DNA of 64,000 nt from Odiellus spinosus. Its lineage: Eukaryota; Arthropoda; Arachnida; Opiliones; Phalangiidae. The notes under the pieces are model-generated. The model saw only the letters and a list, made by a program, of their open reading frames with translations, was not told where the DNA came from and made no database searches. Made by a program: the position numbers and the translations under genes. The stretch lies in NCBI GenBank assembly GCA_963920705.1, contig OY987240.1:5606766-5670765 (forward strand). The letters run 5' to 3'. This document shows positions 54,101 to 64,000 of the stretch, piece after piece (the first letter of the stretch is position 1; each line of letters begins with the position of its first letter).

Positions 54101-55300
54101 TCGGAAATATTTAAGAAAAACATAACAGACGATTTTCTCCCATTGACGCTTAACATTAAATTTCGATAGAAAAATATACTTAATTTAGCTTTGGCTTTAG
54201 GCATAGACTCAAAGTTCTATGATCTGATCTCATACCTTAATTGGATAATGTTTTCTATGGATAATGTTTTCTATGGATAATGCTTTATTATAACTCTTCG
54301 ACTTTAGTCGAGGCAATTCGTTCTCGTTCATGTTAGCTTATGAATGCTTATCAAGGAATTTAAAGGGAAAAAAATTCCCCATATTTTAATTTTTAATCTA
54401 GGTTGCAAACGAACAAACCTAATCCATGGATAATGTTTTATTACAACTCCTCGACTTTAGTCGAGGCAATTCGTTCATGTTAGCTTACGGATGCTTATAC
54501 AAGGAATTTAAAGGGAATAAAAATTCACCATATTTTAATTTTTAACTTGGGTTGCAAACGAACAAACCTAATTCATGGATGTTTTTTTATAACTCCTAAT
54601 AACTAATTAGTGGTCCCTTATGGAAATCATCATTTTAATTGTACGGTTTTAATGAAAAGAAAAATGAAAGTATTACAATTTATTTAAAAAGCTTATCCGC
54701 TCTAAAATTCGTCGCTTTGAAATTCTCTCCGCTTGCGCGCGCAATAAAGTTTTGAAAGTACAAATTGTTATGGTTTGCGTCGTCTGCTAAGCTAGAAAAG
54801 AAGGTGACTTTAAACGGGCTTTAAAAAACACATTTCCCTTTATCATATACCCATTCCAATAAACCGGCGAGTATTTTTAACGATCCGTTCAATTGCGAGT
54901 CGTGGAAATTCGGGTTAAACTAAGAAAACATAAAGTGGACTCGCGTTATACTGAAAAATAACAGTTCAATACACGTTTTCCCTGAAAAATAATTAAGCGA
55001 AATTTAATGTTAAGCGTCAATGGAAGAAAATCGTCTGTTATGTTTTTCTTAAATATTTCCGAGTGAATAAAATCAGTTGTATTGAAATTTGAAACTCTAA
55101 ATCGTGCCAGTATGTGATTATATTTAAATTTCGTTTTAAAAGAAAATCTAATTATATTTAAATTTCATGTTTTAAAAGAAAATTTAATTGTATTTAAATT
55201 TAATGTTTTAAAAGAAAATTAAATATCTGTCACTTCAGACATTCAAGGCCATAACATGTCCTTCTGGGTCTTTGTTCGCAAAGACATTTTTGATATAATA
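51118..55300 (-). mobile_element. Composite element Y, right copy (inverted)
   Basis: 4.18 kb, same order of parts as 16327-24514 read on the minus strand. The terminal hairpin is at 51124-51141, then tail, a satellite of 17-18 monomers (52047-53797), the 149-bp repeats (about 54260-54590), core segment (54640-54960) and palindromic head ending near 55300. It splits repeat X, which defines both ends. The size difference from the left copy is almost wholly satellite length. Confidence 0.8.
52047..53797. repeat. 100-bp satellite array, inverted, ~17.5 monomers
   Basis: Same monomer as 17933-23582 on the opposite strand, including the same 91-bp subtype at the tail side (52047-52440). The 1,401-bp higher-order pattern is not apparent. 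One monomer has a short ATCAATTAAG duplication at 53492. Confidence 0.95.
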
Positions 55301-55960
55301 GCACATTGAACCTATATGCATTTTTTCATTATACCTACACAACCGTAAAAAATTTCTCAATTAAACTATAGAAAAAAAGGAAAATAAATAAGATATAACC
55401 ACTTAGATTTCAAGATAAATAATCCAGTCCATAATTCAGTATTAAAACAAAAAAATCAGAATTAAGACAACTTAAATTAGCAATCTTTGGTAATATGTAA
55501 AATAGCCCTTACACGAACAATTTAAGTAAAGCAAATTATCAAATAAACGCCAAATAAGTCAATTAATTAAAATGAATAATATTAATCTTACCACTACCAA
55601 ATAGCGGGCAGAAAACACAGACATCAAGATAACATTAGCAAAATAAATTTTCAACACTGAGAACTAGATTCTACAAAATCTTCCTGAATAATAAATTTAT
55701 TTTAATCTAAAAAATATAAAATCTTAAAAAAATATATATACAAATAACATATTGATAAACCAATTAAAATTAGATGCGAAAAACATTTAATCTCGATATG
55801 AGATTAAATACACAAGGTCAAGATTCTTCTTTTAAAACCATATCAGAATTTTGACGGTTGTAGAGTATTTGTAGACCAAGTAACGTGAAAAGGCAAAATG
55901 TTATATCACATTGAACCTATACATGGCTTCAGTATACAACACAACCCTAATCAACCTATC
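55301..55960 (-). repeat. Repeat family X, right part
   Basis: Inverted match to about 28040-28720 (TTAATCTCGATATGAGATTA, CACTACCAAATAGCGGGCAG). No gene. Confidence 0.8.
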
Positions 55961-56869
55961 AATAAACAACTAACGCATTGGCTTTCCGTATATCAGGTTA
56001 AACTAAGAATTACGATGTAAAATTTCGCTTATTTGCGCTACTCGGTCTACATATACTCTACTTGTCTGTACAGAAAGTTTTAAGTAACCTTTTTTTAAGT
56101 TAACCTTCTTTGTGGATTAAGGCTGTGAGTGAAGAATAAAATAATTCTTTTAAGGCAGGACAGACCAGAGTAAAATTACACCAAGTTGGGAAACAACGTC
56201 ATATGACGACCAACTAACTAAAAATATTTTTCAAAATATTTAAGGCCTGGTTCTTCGCGCGAAGTTTGTACAACTTAAAGCAAGTTCGCAAATCGAACAA
56301 GTACTCTAGTGAACTAATTGCAGACCGGAAGTGTGTGGCGGCTTATTGAACTTGCCTACCTTAATTACCGTATAGCCTATCCTAGTAGTAGGAATGGGGC
56401 TGCTATTGAGTAGTTGTTCATTTATTAAAGTCTGGGTCTATACTCTATAGCACATCCTAGTCGCGGGACTCAAATACATACATAAATAAAGTAGAGATTA
56501 GGATTTTGAGTATAATTGAGCACTTGGTGTAGGATGTCAAACTTGATCGTATTTTTTTTTCCCTATTGTAAAGTCATCCTTGCCTTACAGTCTAAGAATT
56601 GCGAATCAAGTCGCCGAAAAATAGGTACTTGCAAAGGGTTCTTGCAAGAAGTACGTGCCTTATTTAAACACACTACTCAAAATATGTGATAGGTGCGTTT
56701 TACCACCGCCTTATTGAGTGGGAAAAATGATAATCTCGCTTATTTATACCCCGAGAAGCGATGTTTACACAAAGTTAAAAAAAAAAATCTATCTAGTCTA
56801 CTTTTTAACCAAAACTAGATATAAAAACAAAAGTATACAAATTGGTCTTTAATGTTATTTAAATTCTTC
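55961..56869. repeat. Dispersed repeat, copy 2, and flanks
   Basis: About 56280-56800 shares GACCGGAAGTGTGTGGCGGC, AGCACATCCTAGTCGC and GAGCACTTGG with 33230-33560 in the same orientation. 55961-56280 shows nothing recognised apart from a CCAAGTTGGGAAACAA border-like string at 56181. Confidence 0.5.
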
Positions 56870-57770
56870 AATCCACCCCGAGTTTGCAGAAAGCCAAAGC
56901 CTATACTGCCCGTTATACCTCTGCTTTTTTTACTAAATGATATATGGAAAATAGCTTAGCGCGTGCTGTCAACTCAAGCTGGTATTAGTATAGAAATTGG
57001 CTTAAATTTTTCAATCCACCCCGGGTTTGCAGCAAGCCTAAGCCTATACGGCCCTTTATACCTTTGCTATTTTCACTAAATGATATATGGAAAATAGCTT
57101 AGCGCGTGCTGTCAACTCAAGCTGCTATTAAACGGTCAAATATTTGGAGAATTTCTTAAATATCTTCAAAACTATCGCCAATTTAAAACTTAATTTTCAG
57201 CTACATTATTAATAAGATTAAGAGAAATAATTTTAATATTTTGAATTATATTTTAAATTAATATTATGTTTCAATTCACTAAAAGATATCACGCCATAAT
57301 GCTACATTGTACTATACTTCCAAAAGGTGACTATATAAGCGGATCGAATACCTTTATATGGTATCTGACTGTGAAAAGATCTGGTGAAGATCTCACCTTA
57401 TCGATGCTCAGACGTTTATCGTAACCCTGAGTGCTCACAGTGGGAGACGTCCCGTTGCCTATAATCGCCTTCAACTGTCCAGCATCGAAGTTCGACCATA
57501 ATGGGGATGGTGGAAGGCGATAATATGTAATGGGAGACGTTCCGTTGCATTTGATTGCACGACACTTGAAGCAAATCAATGTGGCAGCCACGCTTAAAGG
57601 AGGTAATTCCGTTGTACGGGATTGAACGTTAAGCTGGCATGTAATGTCTCTAGACTTTTTGCCCTACGAGCTAGGTCACGTGATATCCGCGTACACAGGA
57701 TATCCGGTTACACAGGAAGTGACACACACACACACAGACTCGGGGAGGTAAAAATACAAATTCTTGAAAT
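56870..57770 (-). mobile_element. Element Z, copy 2
   Basis: Inverted relative of 24898-25900: TTCAATCCACCCCGAGTTTG, GGGAGACGTCCCGTTGC (twice), AAGGAGGTAATTCCG, (CA)n and the GACTCGGGGAGGT end. A second start (TTCAATCCACCCCGGGTTTG) at about 57010 shows an internal partial duplication of about 135 bp. Confidence 0.75.
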
Positions 57771-58689
57771 ATAAATTAACACATCAGTATAGGCTGTACT
57801 GTGTCATTATCTATGATAATCCACTGATTTGATAAGACGAATGATTCAGTCTGGGATAGCAAAGTAGAGAAGAAATTACAACGACAAAGATACGGTAGCA
57901 AACTCCTCTTGGACAAAACTAAGAAATATTCTAGTAGCAAACTCCTCTTGGACAAAACTAAGAAATATTCTAGACTGAATGTTCTATTTGTCGGTAGATG
58001 ATTGGAAATTACTTCCGGTACCGTTTTCGTCTGAAATTCTTGTTGTGACGTGCTAATAGAGGACCATTGCTGAATTTTTCCATCATACGAGTGATCCCAG
58101 TCATTGGAAGAATCCAGGATGGAGCCGGTCGAGAGAGGTTATTTTACAAACCCGCTGACAAGACGTCAGTTTCCATTCCTATGATAAAAAAATATCTTAG
58201 TGACTAAAAATAGATTAATTTCCATACCGTTAGTATTTATACTTGAAAAGCTCCTTTAACGTTGAGAATAACGTATTTGTATGAAGAACTGTCGAGCTTT
58301 TACTGACTGTAGGTATCTCATATTTCAAGTCTGAAAACACTCACTGCTTCGCATGTTTCAATTCTTCGTAGCCAGGCCGTCATTTTCTGGTGATAAATGA
58401 AAGCCGGGTCGTTGCTCTGTTGACTTTAAATGGTGATGACATTCCGCGCTGGTTGATCATCTCACTTAAGTCATTGCTTGATCATCTCACTTAAGTCATT
58501 GCAGCTCTCTTTCGTCTCGTCTCCTGGTCCGCTAACAAAGTTTACTATATGCGGCTGCTTTTCATTATGAAATTTATCGGAAATGTTTCTTGGTTTTATA
58601 GTGGAGAAAATTGAAGCCTATTTTTGTTTTTTTCCAACATCAGATGTCCATTTTTTATTCTAATTGGTGTATTTTATTGTTTTTTAAAC
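57771..58689. other. No gene; two short tandem duplications
   Basis: A 39-bp unit (TAGCAAACTCCTCTTGGACA...) is duplicated at 57896-57973. A 25-bp unit (TTGATCATCTCACTTAAGTC...) is duplicated at 58453-58502. No reading frame is supported. Confidence 0.6.
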
Positions 58690-59572
58690 ACCTACTCTAC
58701 TTCTGTTCAAGGAGAGTTTTCACGACTTTTATTTTTCTTAAGAGGTTTAACATTTTGTATCAATCCGCCTCAGCTTTAACCAATTATACACCAATTAACC
58801 TTGAACTGGTTAAAATTGTACCGAGTATAATCGAAGTTATTATATTATATAGTATATTATCTCTTATCTAAATTATGTCGTTTCAATCTTGGGTACCCGC
58901 GTAAACGCACCTTTATATAGATTCTTCAATCCACCCCAAGTTTGCATTAAGCCTAAACCTATACTGCCCGTTATACCTTTGCTTTTTTGACTAAATGATA
59001 TATATAGAAAATAGCTTAGCGTGTGCTGCCAACTCAAGCTGGTATTAAACGGTCACATTTCTTTAAATTTTTGCACAATTTCTTAAATATCTTTTAAACT
59101 ATCTCGAATTTTAAATTTATTTTTCAACTGAATTATTAATTAGATTAAGTTTAACCATATTGATAATTTTAATTATAATATAAATTAATATTGCGTTTCA
59201 TTTCCGTAAATGATATCACACCATAAGCCTAATTTGCATTCATTCCAAAAAGGTAGTATATAAACCCTTCGAAAGCCTTTATTAATCGAGTGATGTGGCC
59301 ATGAAGTTGGGAGGAAAACCCCCTCCCTTCAATGTCTTGTTGATTCATGATCTCTAGGCGCTTGGTTCGCAAAGATAATTGTGGGGCGATGTTTGGAGAG
59401 TGGAAGATTGATGAGGACCATATTAGTGAAGGACGCCTCGCTAGTATGGCCCGCTGAGATCGGAAACTGAAGGTTGGACCTTGGTGTAGGTATGGTCGGA
59501 GGTGATTATAACAGTGGGAGACGTCCCATTGCTTATAATCGCCTTCAACTAAAGTTCAGTCGGGGAGGTAAA
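58690..59572 (-). mobile_element. Element Z, copy 3
   Basis: Inverted match to 24900-26100, including CTACTCTACTTCTGTTCAAG and ACCCCCTCCCTTCAATGTCT. It ends in AAAGTTCAGTCGGGGAGGTA at 59552-59571, the same terminus as the other copies. Confidence 0.78.
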
Positions 59573-59700
59573 AAGCCCCGTTAGTTTTGAATTTCGGCTA
59601 ACATCCAATAAATTAAAGGACAATCAACTTTAACGGAAGGTTATTTACATTACCGCGACATTAGTAGAGATGAAACTGATGTAGATGACATAATTTTTCA

Positions 59701-59708
59701 TATAAAAG
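59701..59708 (+). promoter_or_regulatory. TATA box of the secreted-peptide gene
   Basis: TATAAAAG lies about 65-70 bp upstream of a strong splice donor (TTTG|GTGAGT at 59772). That leaves room for a short untranslated first exon starting near 59730. Confidence 0.6.
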
Positions 59709-59729
59709 CCGGGGTACTGATCATAACGA

Positions 59730-60998
59730 ATCATATTTGATTAATTTCGTCCGCATTTCATTTCAACTTTGGTGAGTATTTATTGGGAAGGAAATATTCG
59801 GGGAAAACTTTTTAATTTAACTTGAAATTATTTAATTTTGCCGTTTGTCACGATAATGTGAAATTACCCATAATTTTAAATATTTATTTTCCATCATGGA
59901 AAAGGGTTGTTTGATTTAAATTAGTTTATTTTTAATTCATTTAATTTAAATTACTTAGAAATATGATTCAAATATAATAATTACTGAAAATTAATTTTTC
60001 AGAGAAATTCGAAATATTTATACTTTGCAAATTAAAATGGTTGCGAAATTAATTCACTTGCTCGCCGTTTGCGCCATTCTCTCCATCTTGGCTCCGAAAA
60101 TAGCTGACGCTTATGGTAAGAACAAAACAACACATACTAGGCAGCTTGAAATCGATTTAAGCCTTTCAAAACGTTTCGCTATGAGTCGTGTGAACGGGAA
60201 ACCGTCTTTTAACAAATCGATTTGATTCTATTTCTCGAAACTGCTTCGGGAACCAGTTTGGATTCCCGATTCTGAAGGTTTCATCTGAACCGATAGATGA
60301 AGCTACGATAAATCGAATTATAAACATAACGCGCTTAAAACGATTTGAATCGATCGGTTTGATTTTGTTTCAAATCGATTTAAGACATATATTCTTTGTT
60401 ATATCAGAGGTATATAATAACCCCCTTCGGGGGGAAGTATGAAAGGTAGGCAAAATCGACGAACAACGAGTGCCCGGTGTAAATCGCGGCGGACCGATAC
60501 ACCGCTTTACTCCCAAAAAATAGTTACACCATTTTGAACCTCACTAAAATTCCCTACGCGCGCTTCCGGAACTCGCGAGCCGAAGTCAACCTTCGACTCC
60601 ATTTTAACAGACAGCCTGACTCACGAGACAGGAAGTTCTAAACACAAAACGAGCCGTCTTATTTATACAAAGACCATTTACTAGAGTAGCGACATTGAGA
60701 AGTCCAGCGCGAGCTAGTGGCCTAGATAGTCAGCAGCGGGCTCTTGTTGTTCGTGATTTTTAGCATTGGTAGTATAGGGGCTTTCATACTTCCCCCCGAA
60801 GGGGCTATTATATACCTCTGCTTATATTACAAATGTGATCTATTTTTACTAGGCCAGGGAGTGCAATTTTGCGAATGTTCAGCGAAGGGAACTCCTAAAG
60901 GATGCGAAGATAAAATGACGTGTACTGGCACTAAATATCTAACTTGCAAGTGTAACAGCAGAAAACTGTGTATGTGCGCATGCGTAAAGAATGCGTAA
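59730..60998 (+). CDS. Small secreted cysteine-rich peptide (three exons)
   Basis: A predicted untranslated exon ends at 59771. Exon 2 is 60003-60115 (acceptor TTTTTCAG) with ATG at 60037, and codes for 26 residues that form a signal peptide (KLIHLLAVCAILSIL core, then ADA). The donor is ATG|GTAAG. Exon 3 starts at 60853 (acceptor TTTTTACTAG), joins in phase 1 and runs to TAA at 60996. The total is about 74 residues. The mature part is near 48 residues with nine cysteines, spaced C-x-C-x8-C-x5-C-x7-C-x-C-x6-C-x-C-x-C, and is basic. This suits a secreted disulfide-rich peptide such as an antimicrobial, venom-like or structural peptide. I do not recognise the family. An odd cysteine count would permit dimerisation. 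The intron holds a MITE. Confidence 0.7.
60405..60820. mobile_element. MITE in the peptide-gene intron
   Basis: 416 bp with inverted ends CAGAGGTATATAATA ... TATTATATACCTCTG, extending into CCCC(C)TTCGGGGGGAAGTATGAAAG and its complement. TTATAT lies on both sides, offset by one base on the right. The CAGAGG end recalls hAT MITEs, but the duplication is not a clean 8 bp. Confidence 0.85.
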
Positions 60999-61195
60999 TT
61001 AGAGCTCGGAATGGGATCTGCCTTATTCGTATATTTTCGGATAAATTGTTCGTAACTTAAACAATGAAATTTATATATTCGTATAATTGTTAAATGGTTT
61101 ACCCCAAGATACAAATTACTCCTTTTCAACACGTATAACGAGTCTAAAATATAAGAAAAAAATTTCAAATTGACTTTTAATTCGAAGGATTAATG
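60999..61195. other. 3' flank of the peptide gene
   Basis: AT-rich. No AATAAA was seen, so the polyadenylation site is unassigned. The sequence passes directly into the 22-bp satellite. Confidence 0.4.
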
Positions 61196-64000
61196 AAAGT
61201 TTGATTTGAAAAATGAAAAAGGTTCAATTGAAAAATGAAAAAGTGTCATTTGAAAAATGAAAAAGTTTGATTTGAAAAATGAAAAAGTTTGATTTGAAAA
61301 ATGAAAAAGTTTGATTTGAAAAATGAAAAAGTTTGATTTGAAAAATGAAAAAGTTTGATTTGAAAAATGAAAAAGTTTGATTTGAAAAATGAAAAAGTTT
61401 GATTTGAAAAATGAAAAAGTTTGATTTGAAAAATGAAAAAGTTTGATTTGAAAAATGAAAAAGTTTGATTTGAAAAATGAAAAAGTTTGATTTGAAAAAT
61501 GAAAAAGTTTGATTTGAAAAATGAAAAAGGTTCAATTGAAAAATGAAAAAGTGTCATTTGAAAAATGAAAAAGTTTCATTTGAAAAATGAAAAAGTTTCA
61601 TTTGAAAAATGAAAAAGTTTCATTTGAAAAATGAAAAAGTTTGATTTGAAAAATGAAAAAGTTTGATTTGAAAAATGAAAAAGTTTGATTTGAAAAATGA
61701 AAAAGTTTGATTTGAAAAATGAAAAAGTTTGATTTGAAAAATGAAAAAGTTTGATTTGAAAAATGAAAAAGTTTGATTTGAAAAATGAAAAAGTTTGATT
61801 TGAAAAATGAAAAAGTTTGATTTGAAAAATGAAAAAGTTTGATTTGAAAAATGAAAAAGTTTGATTTGAAAAATGAAAAAGTTTGATTTGAAAAATGAAA
61901 AAGTTTGATTTGAAAAATGAAAAAGTTTGATTTGAAAAATGAAAAAGTTTCATTTGAAAAATGAAAAAGTTTCATTTGAAAAATGAAAAAGTTTCATTTG
62001 AAAAATGAAAAAGTTTGATTTGAAAATGAAAAAGTTTGATTTGAAAAATGAAAAAGTTTGATTTGAAAAATGAAAAAGTTTGATTTGAAAAATGAAAAAG
62101 TTTGATTTGAAAAATGAAAAAGGTTCAATTGAAAAATGAAAAAGTGTCATTTGAAAAATGAAAAAGTTTCATTTGAAAAATGAAAAAGTTTGATTTGAAA
62201 AATGAAAAAGTTTGATTTGAAAAATGAAAAAGTTTGATTTGAAAATGAAAAAGTTTGATTTGAAAAATGAAAAAGTTTGATTTGAAAAATGAAAAAGTTT
62301 CATTTGAAAAATGAAAAAGTTTGATTTGAAAAATGAAAAAGTTTGATTTGAAAAATGAAAAAGTTTGATTTGAAAATGAAAAAGTTTGATTTGAAAAATG
62401 AAAAAGTTTGATTTGAAAAATGAAAAAGTTTCATTTGAAAAATGAAAAAGTTTGATTTGAAAAATGAAAAAGTTTCATTTGAAAAATGAAAAAGTTTGAT
62501 TTGAAAAATGAAAAAGTTTGATTTGAAAAATGAAAAAGTTTGATTTGAAAAATGAAAAAGTTTGATTTGAAAAATGAAAAAGTTTGATTTGAAAAATGAA
62601 AAAGTTTGATTTGAAAAATGAAAAAGTTTGATTTGAAAAATGAAAAAGGTTCAATTGAAAAATGAAAAAGTGTCATTTGAAAAATGAAAAAGTTTCATTT
62701 GAAAAATGAAAAAGTTTGATTTGAAAAATGAAAAAGTTTGATTTGAAAAATGAAAAAGTTTGATTTGAAAATGAAAAAGTTTGATTTGAAAAATGAAAAA
62801 GTTTGATTTGAAAAATGAAAAAGTTTGATTTGAAAAATGAAAAAGTTTGATTTGAAAAATGAAAAAGTTTGATTTGAAAAATGAAAAAGTTTGATTTGAA
62901 AAATGAAAAAGTTTGATTTGAAAAATGAAAAAGGTTCAATTGAAAAATGAAAAAGTGTCATTTGAAAAATGAAAAAGTTTCATTTGAAAAATGAAAAAGT
63001 TTCATTTGAAAAATGAAAAAGTTTCATTTGAATAATGAAAAAGTTTGATTTGAAAAATGAAAAAGTTTGATTTGAAAAATGAAAAAGTTTGATTTGAAAA
63101 ATGAAAAAGTTTGATTTGAAAAATGAAAAAGTTTGATTTGAAAAATGAAAAAGTTTCATTTGAAAAATGAAAAAGTTTCATTTGAAAAATGAAAAAGTTT
63201 CATTTGAAAAATGAAAAAGTTTGATTTGAAAATGAAAAAGTTTGATTTGAAAAATGAAAAAGTTTGATTTGAAAAATGAAAAAGTTTGATTTGAAAAATG
63301 AAAAAGTTTGATTTGAAAAATGAAAAAGTTTGATTTGAAAAATGAAAAAGTTTGATTTGAAAAATGAAAAAGTTTGATTTGAAAAATGAAAAAGTTTGAT
63401 TTGAAAAATGAAAAAGGTTCAATTGAAAAATGAAAAAGTGTCATTTGAAAAATGAAAAAGTTTCATTTGAAAAATGAAAAAGTTTGATTTGAAAAATGAA
63501 AAAGTTTGATTTGAAAAATGAAAAAGTTTGATTTGAAAATGAAAAAGTTTGATTTGAAAAATGAAAAAGTTTGATTTGAAAAATGAAAAAGTTTCATTTG
63601 AAAAATGAAAAAGTTTGATTTGAAAAATGAAAAAGTTTGATTTGAAAAATGAAAAAGTTTGATTTGAAAATGAAAAAGTTTCATTTGAAAAATGAAAAAG
63701 TTTGATTTGAAAAATGAAAAAGTTTGATTTGAAAAATGAAAAAGTTTGATTTGAAAATGAAAAAGTTTGATTTGAAAAATGAAAAAGTTTGATTTGAAAA
63801 ATGAAAAAGTTTCATTTGAAAAATGAAAAAGTTTGATTTGAAAAATGAAAAAGTTTGATTTGAAAAATGAAAAAGTTTGATTTGAAAATGAAAAAGTTTG
63901 ATTTGAAAAATGAAAAAGTTTGATTTGAAAAATGAAAAAGTTTCATTTGAAAAATGAAAAAGTTTGATTTGAAAAATGAAAAAGTTTCATTTGAAAAATG
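61196..64000. repeat. 22-bp satellite (TTTGAAAAATGAAAAAGTTTGA), open at window end
   Basis: About 128 units of TTTGATTTGAAAAATGAAAAAG-type sequence, mostly 22 bp with occasional 21-bp units. GTTTCATTT variants are interspersed. A marker variant (GGTTCAATTG then GTGTCATTTG) recurs at 61222, 61529, 62122, 62648, 62933 and 63416 with irregular spacing, a loose higher-order pattern. The many minus-strand frames are products of the repeat (22 codons = three units) and are not genes. The array continues beyond the window. Confidence 0.97.

Noticed and set aside
57331..57591. Minus-strand frame similar to the plus frame at 25121-25342
   Set aside because: Both are in copies of element Z. The similarity follows from the repeat and no domain or splice structure supports a protein.
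61224..63684. Many Phe-rich repetitive minus-strand frames
   Set aside because: They are produced by the 22-bp satellite (three units = 22 codons), with no start context or unique sequence.

Overview
The window is AT-rich, intron-bearing animal DNA, most likely from an arthropod. Three points suggest this. There are short interspersed TTAGG runs (the arthropod telomere unit) at about 28757, 30777, 31247 and 32731-33130. There is a spliced signal-peptide gene. The transposon mix (Gypsy, Tx1-like and CR1/jockey-like LINEs, hAT, a THAP/YqaJ two-gene DNA transposon) is metazoan. Species cannot be named from the sequence. It is not prokaryotic: there are no operons or ribosome-binding sites, and only one convincing host gene.

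Layout. 1-2.6 kb: degenerate minisatellites. 2.6-9.0 kb: a foldback element whose right arm was entered by a young, nearly complete Gypsy retrotransposon on the minus strand (3694-8642, LTRs almost identical, TSD GTAAA). 10.1-10.6 kb: a retroelement protease remnant. 10.7-12.0 kb: a long palindrome centred on about 108 bp of (AT)n. 12.3-16.0 kb: a decayed two-gene DNA transposon with a THAP/DDE transposase (+) and a convergent SWIM/YqaJ nuclease (-). 16.3-24.5 kb and 51.1-55.3 kb: two inverted copies of one composite element (here called Y). Each has a palindromic head, a 100-bp satellite array and a hairpin at the far end. The left array is 5.65 kb with a 1,401-bp higher-order repeat; the right array is 1.75 kb. 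24.9-28.7 kb and 55.3-59.6 kb: repeat families X and Z, again in inverted orientation. 28.9-29.4 kb (-) and 42.1-50.7 kb (+): tandem tRNA-Val-like genes with a period near 150 bp. A Tx1-like LINE (42306-49192) interrupts one of them at the base of the anticodon stem. 29.4-42.1 kb: MITEs, minisatellites and a degenerate LINE (-) split by a hAT transposon with an exact 8-bp TSD. 59.7-61.0 kb: the only plausible host gene, a small secreted cysteine-rich peptide with a MITE in its intron. 61.2-64.0 kb: a 22-bp satellite that runs off the window.

How the parts relate. This is a nested transposon and satellite landscape, and the order of insertion can be read at several places: hAT into LINE, Gypsy into foldback, Y into X, LINE into tRNA-like repeat, and an unclassified 1.29-kb element into the LINE. 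Left and right halves show a rough mirror order (Z-X-tRNA array | centre | tRNA array-X-Z). This suggests an old inverted duplication or a very large foldback structure. The most notable candidates are the tRNA-Val-like array with its LINE insertion and the satellite-bearing composite element Y.
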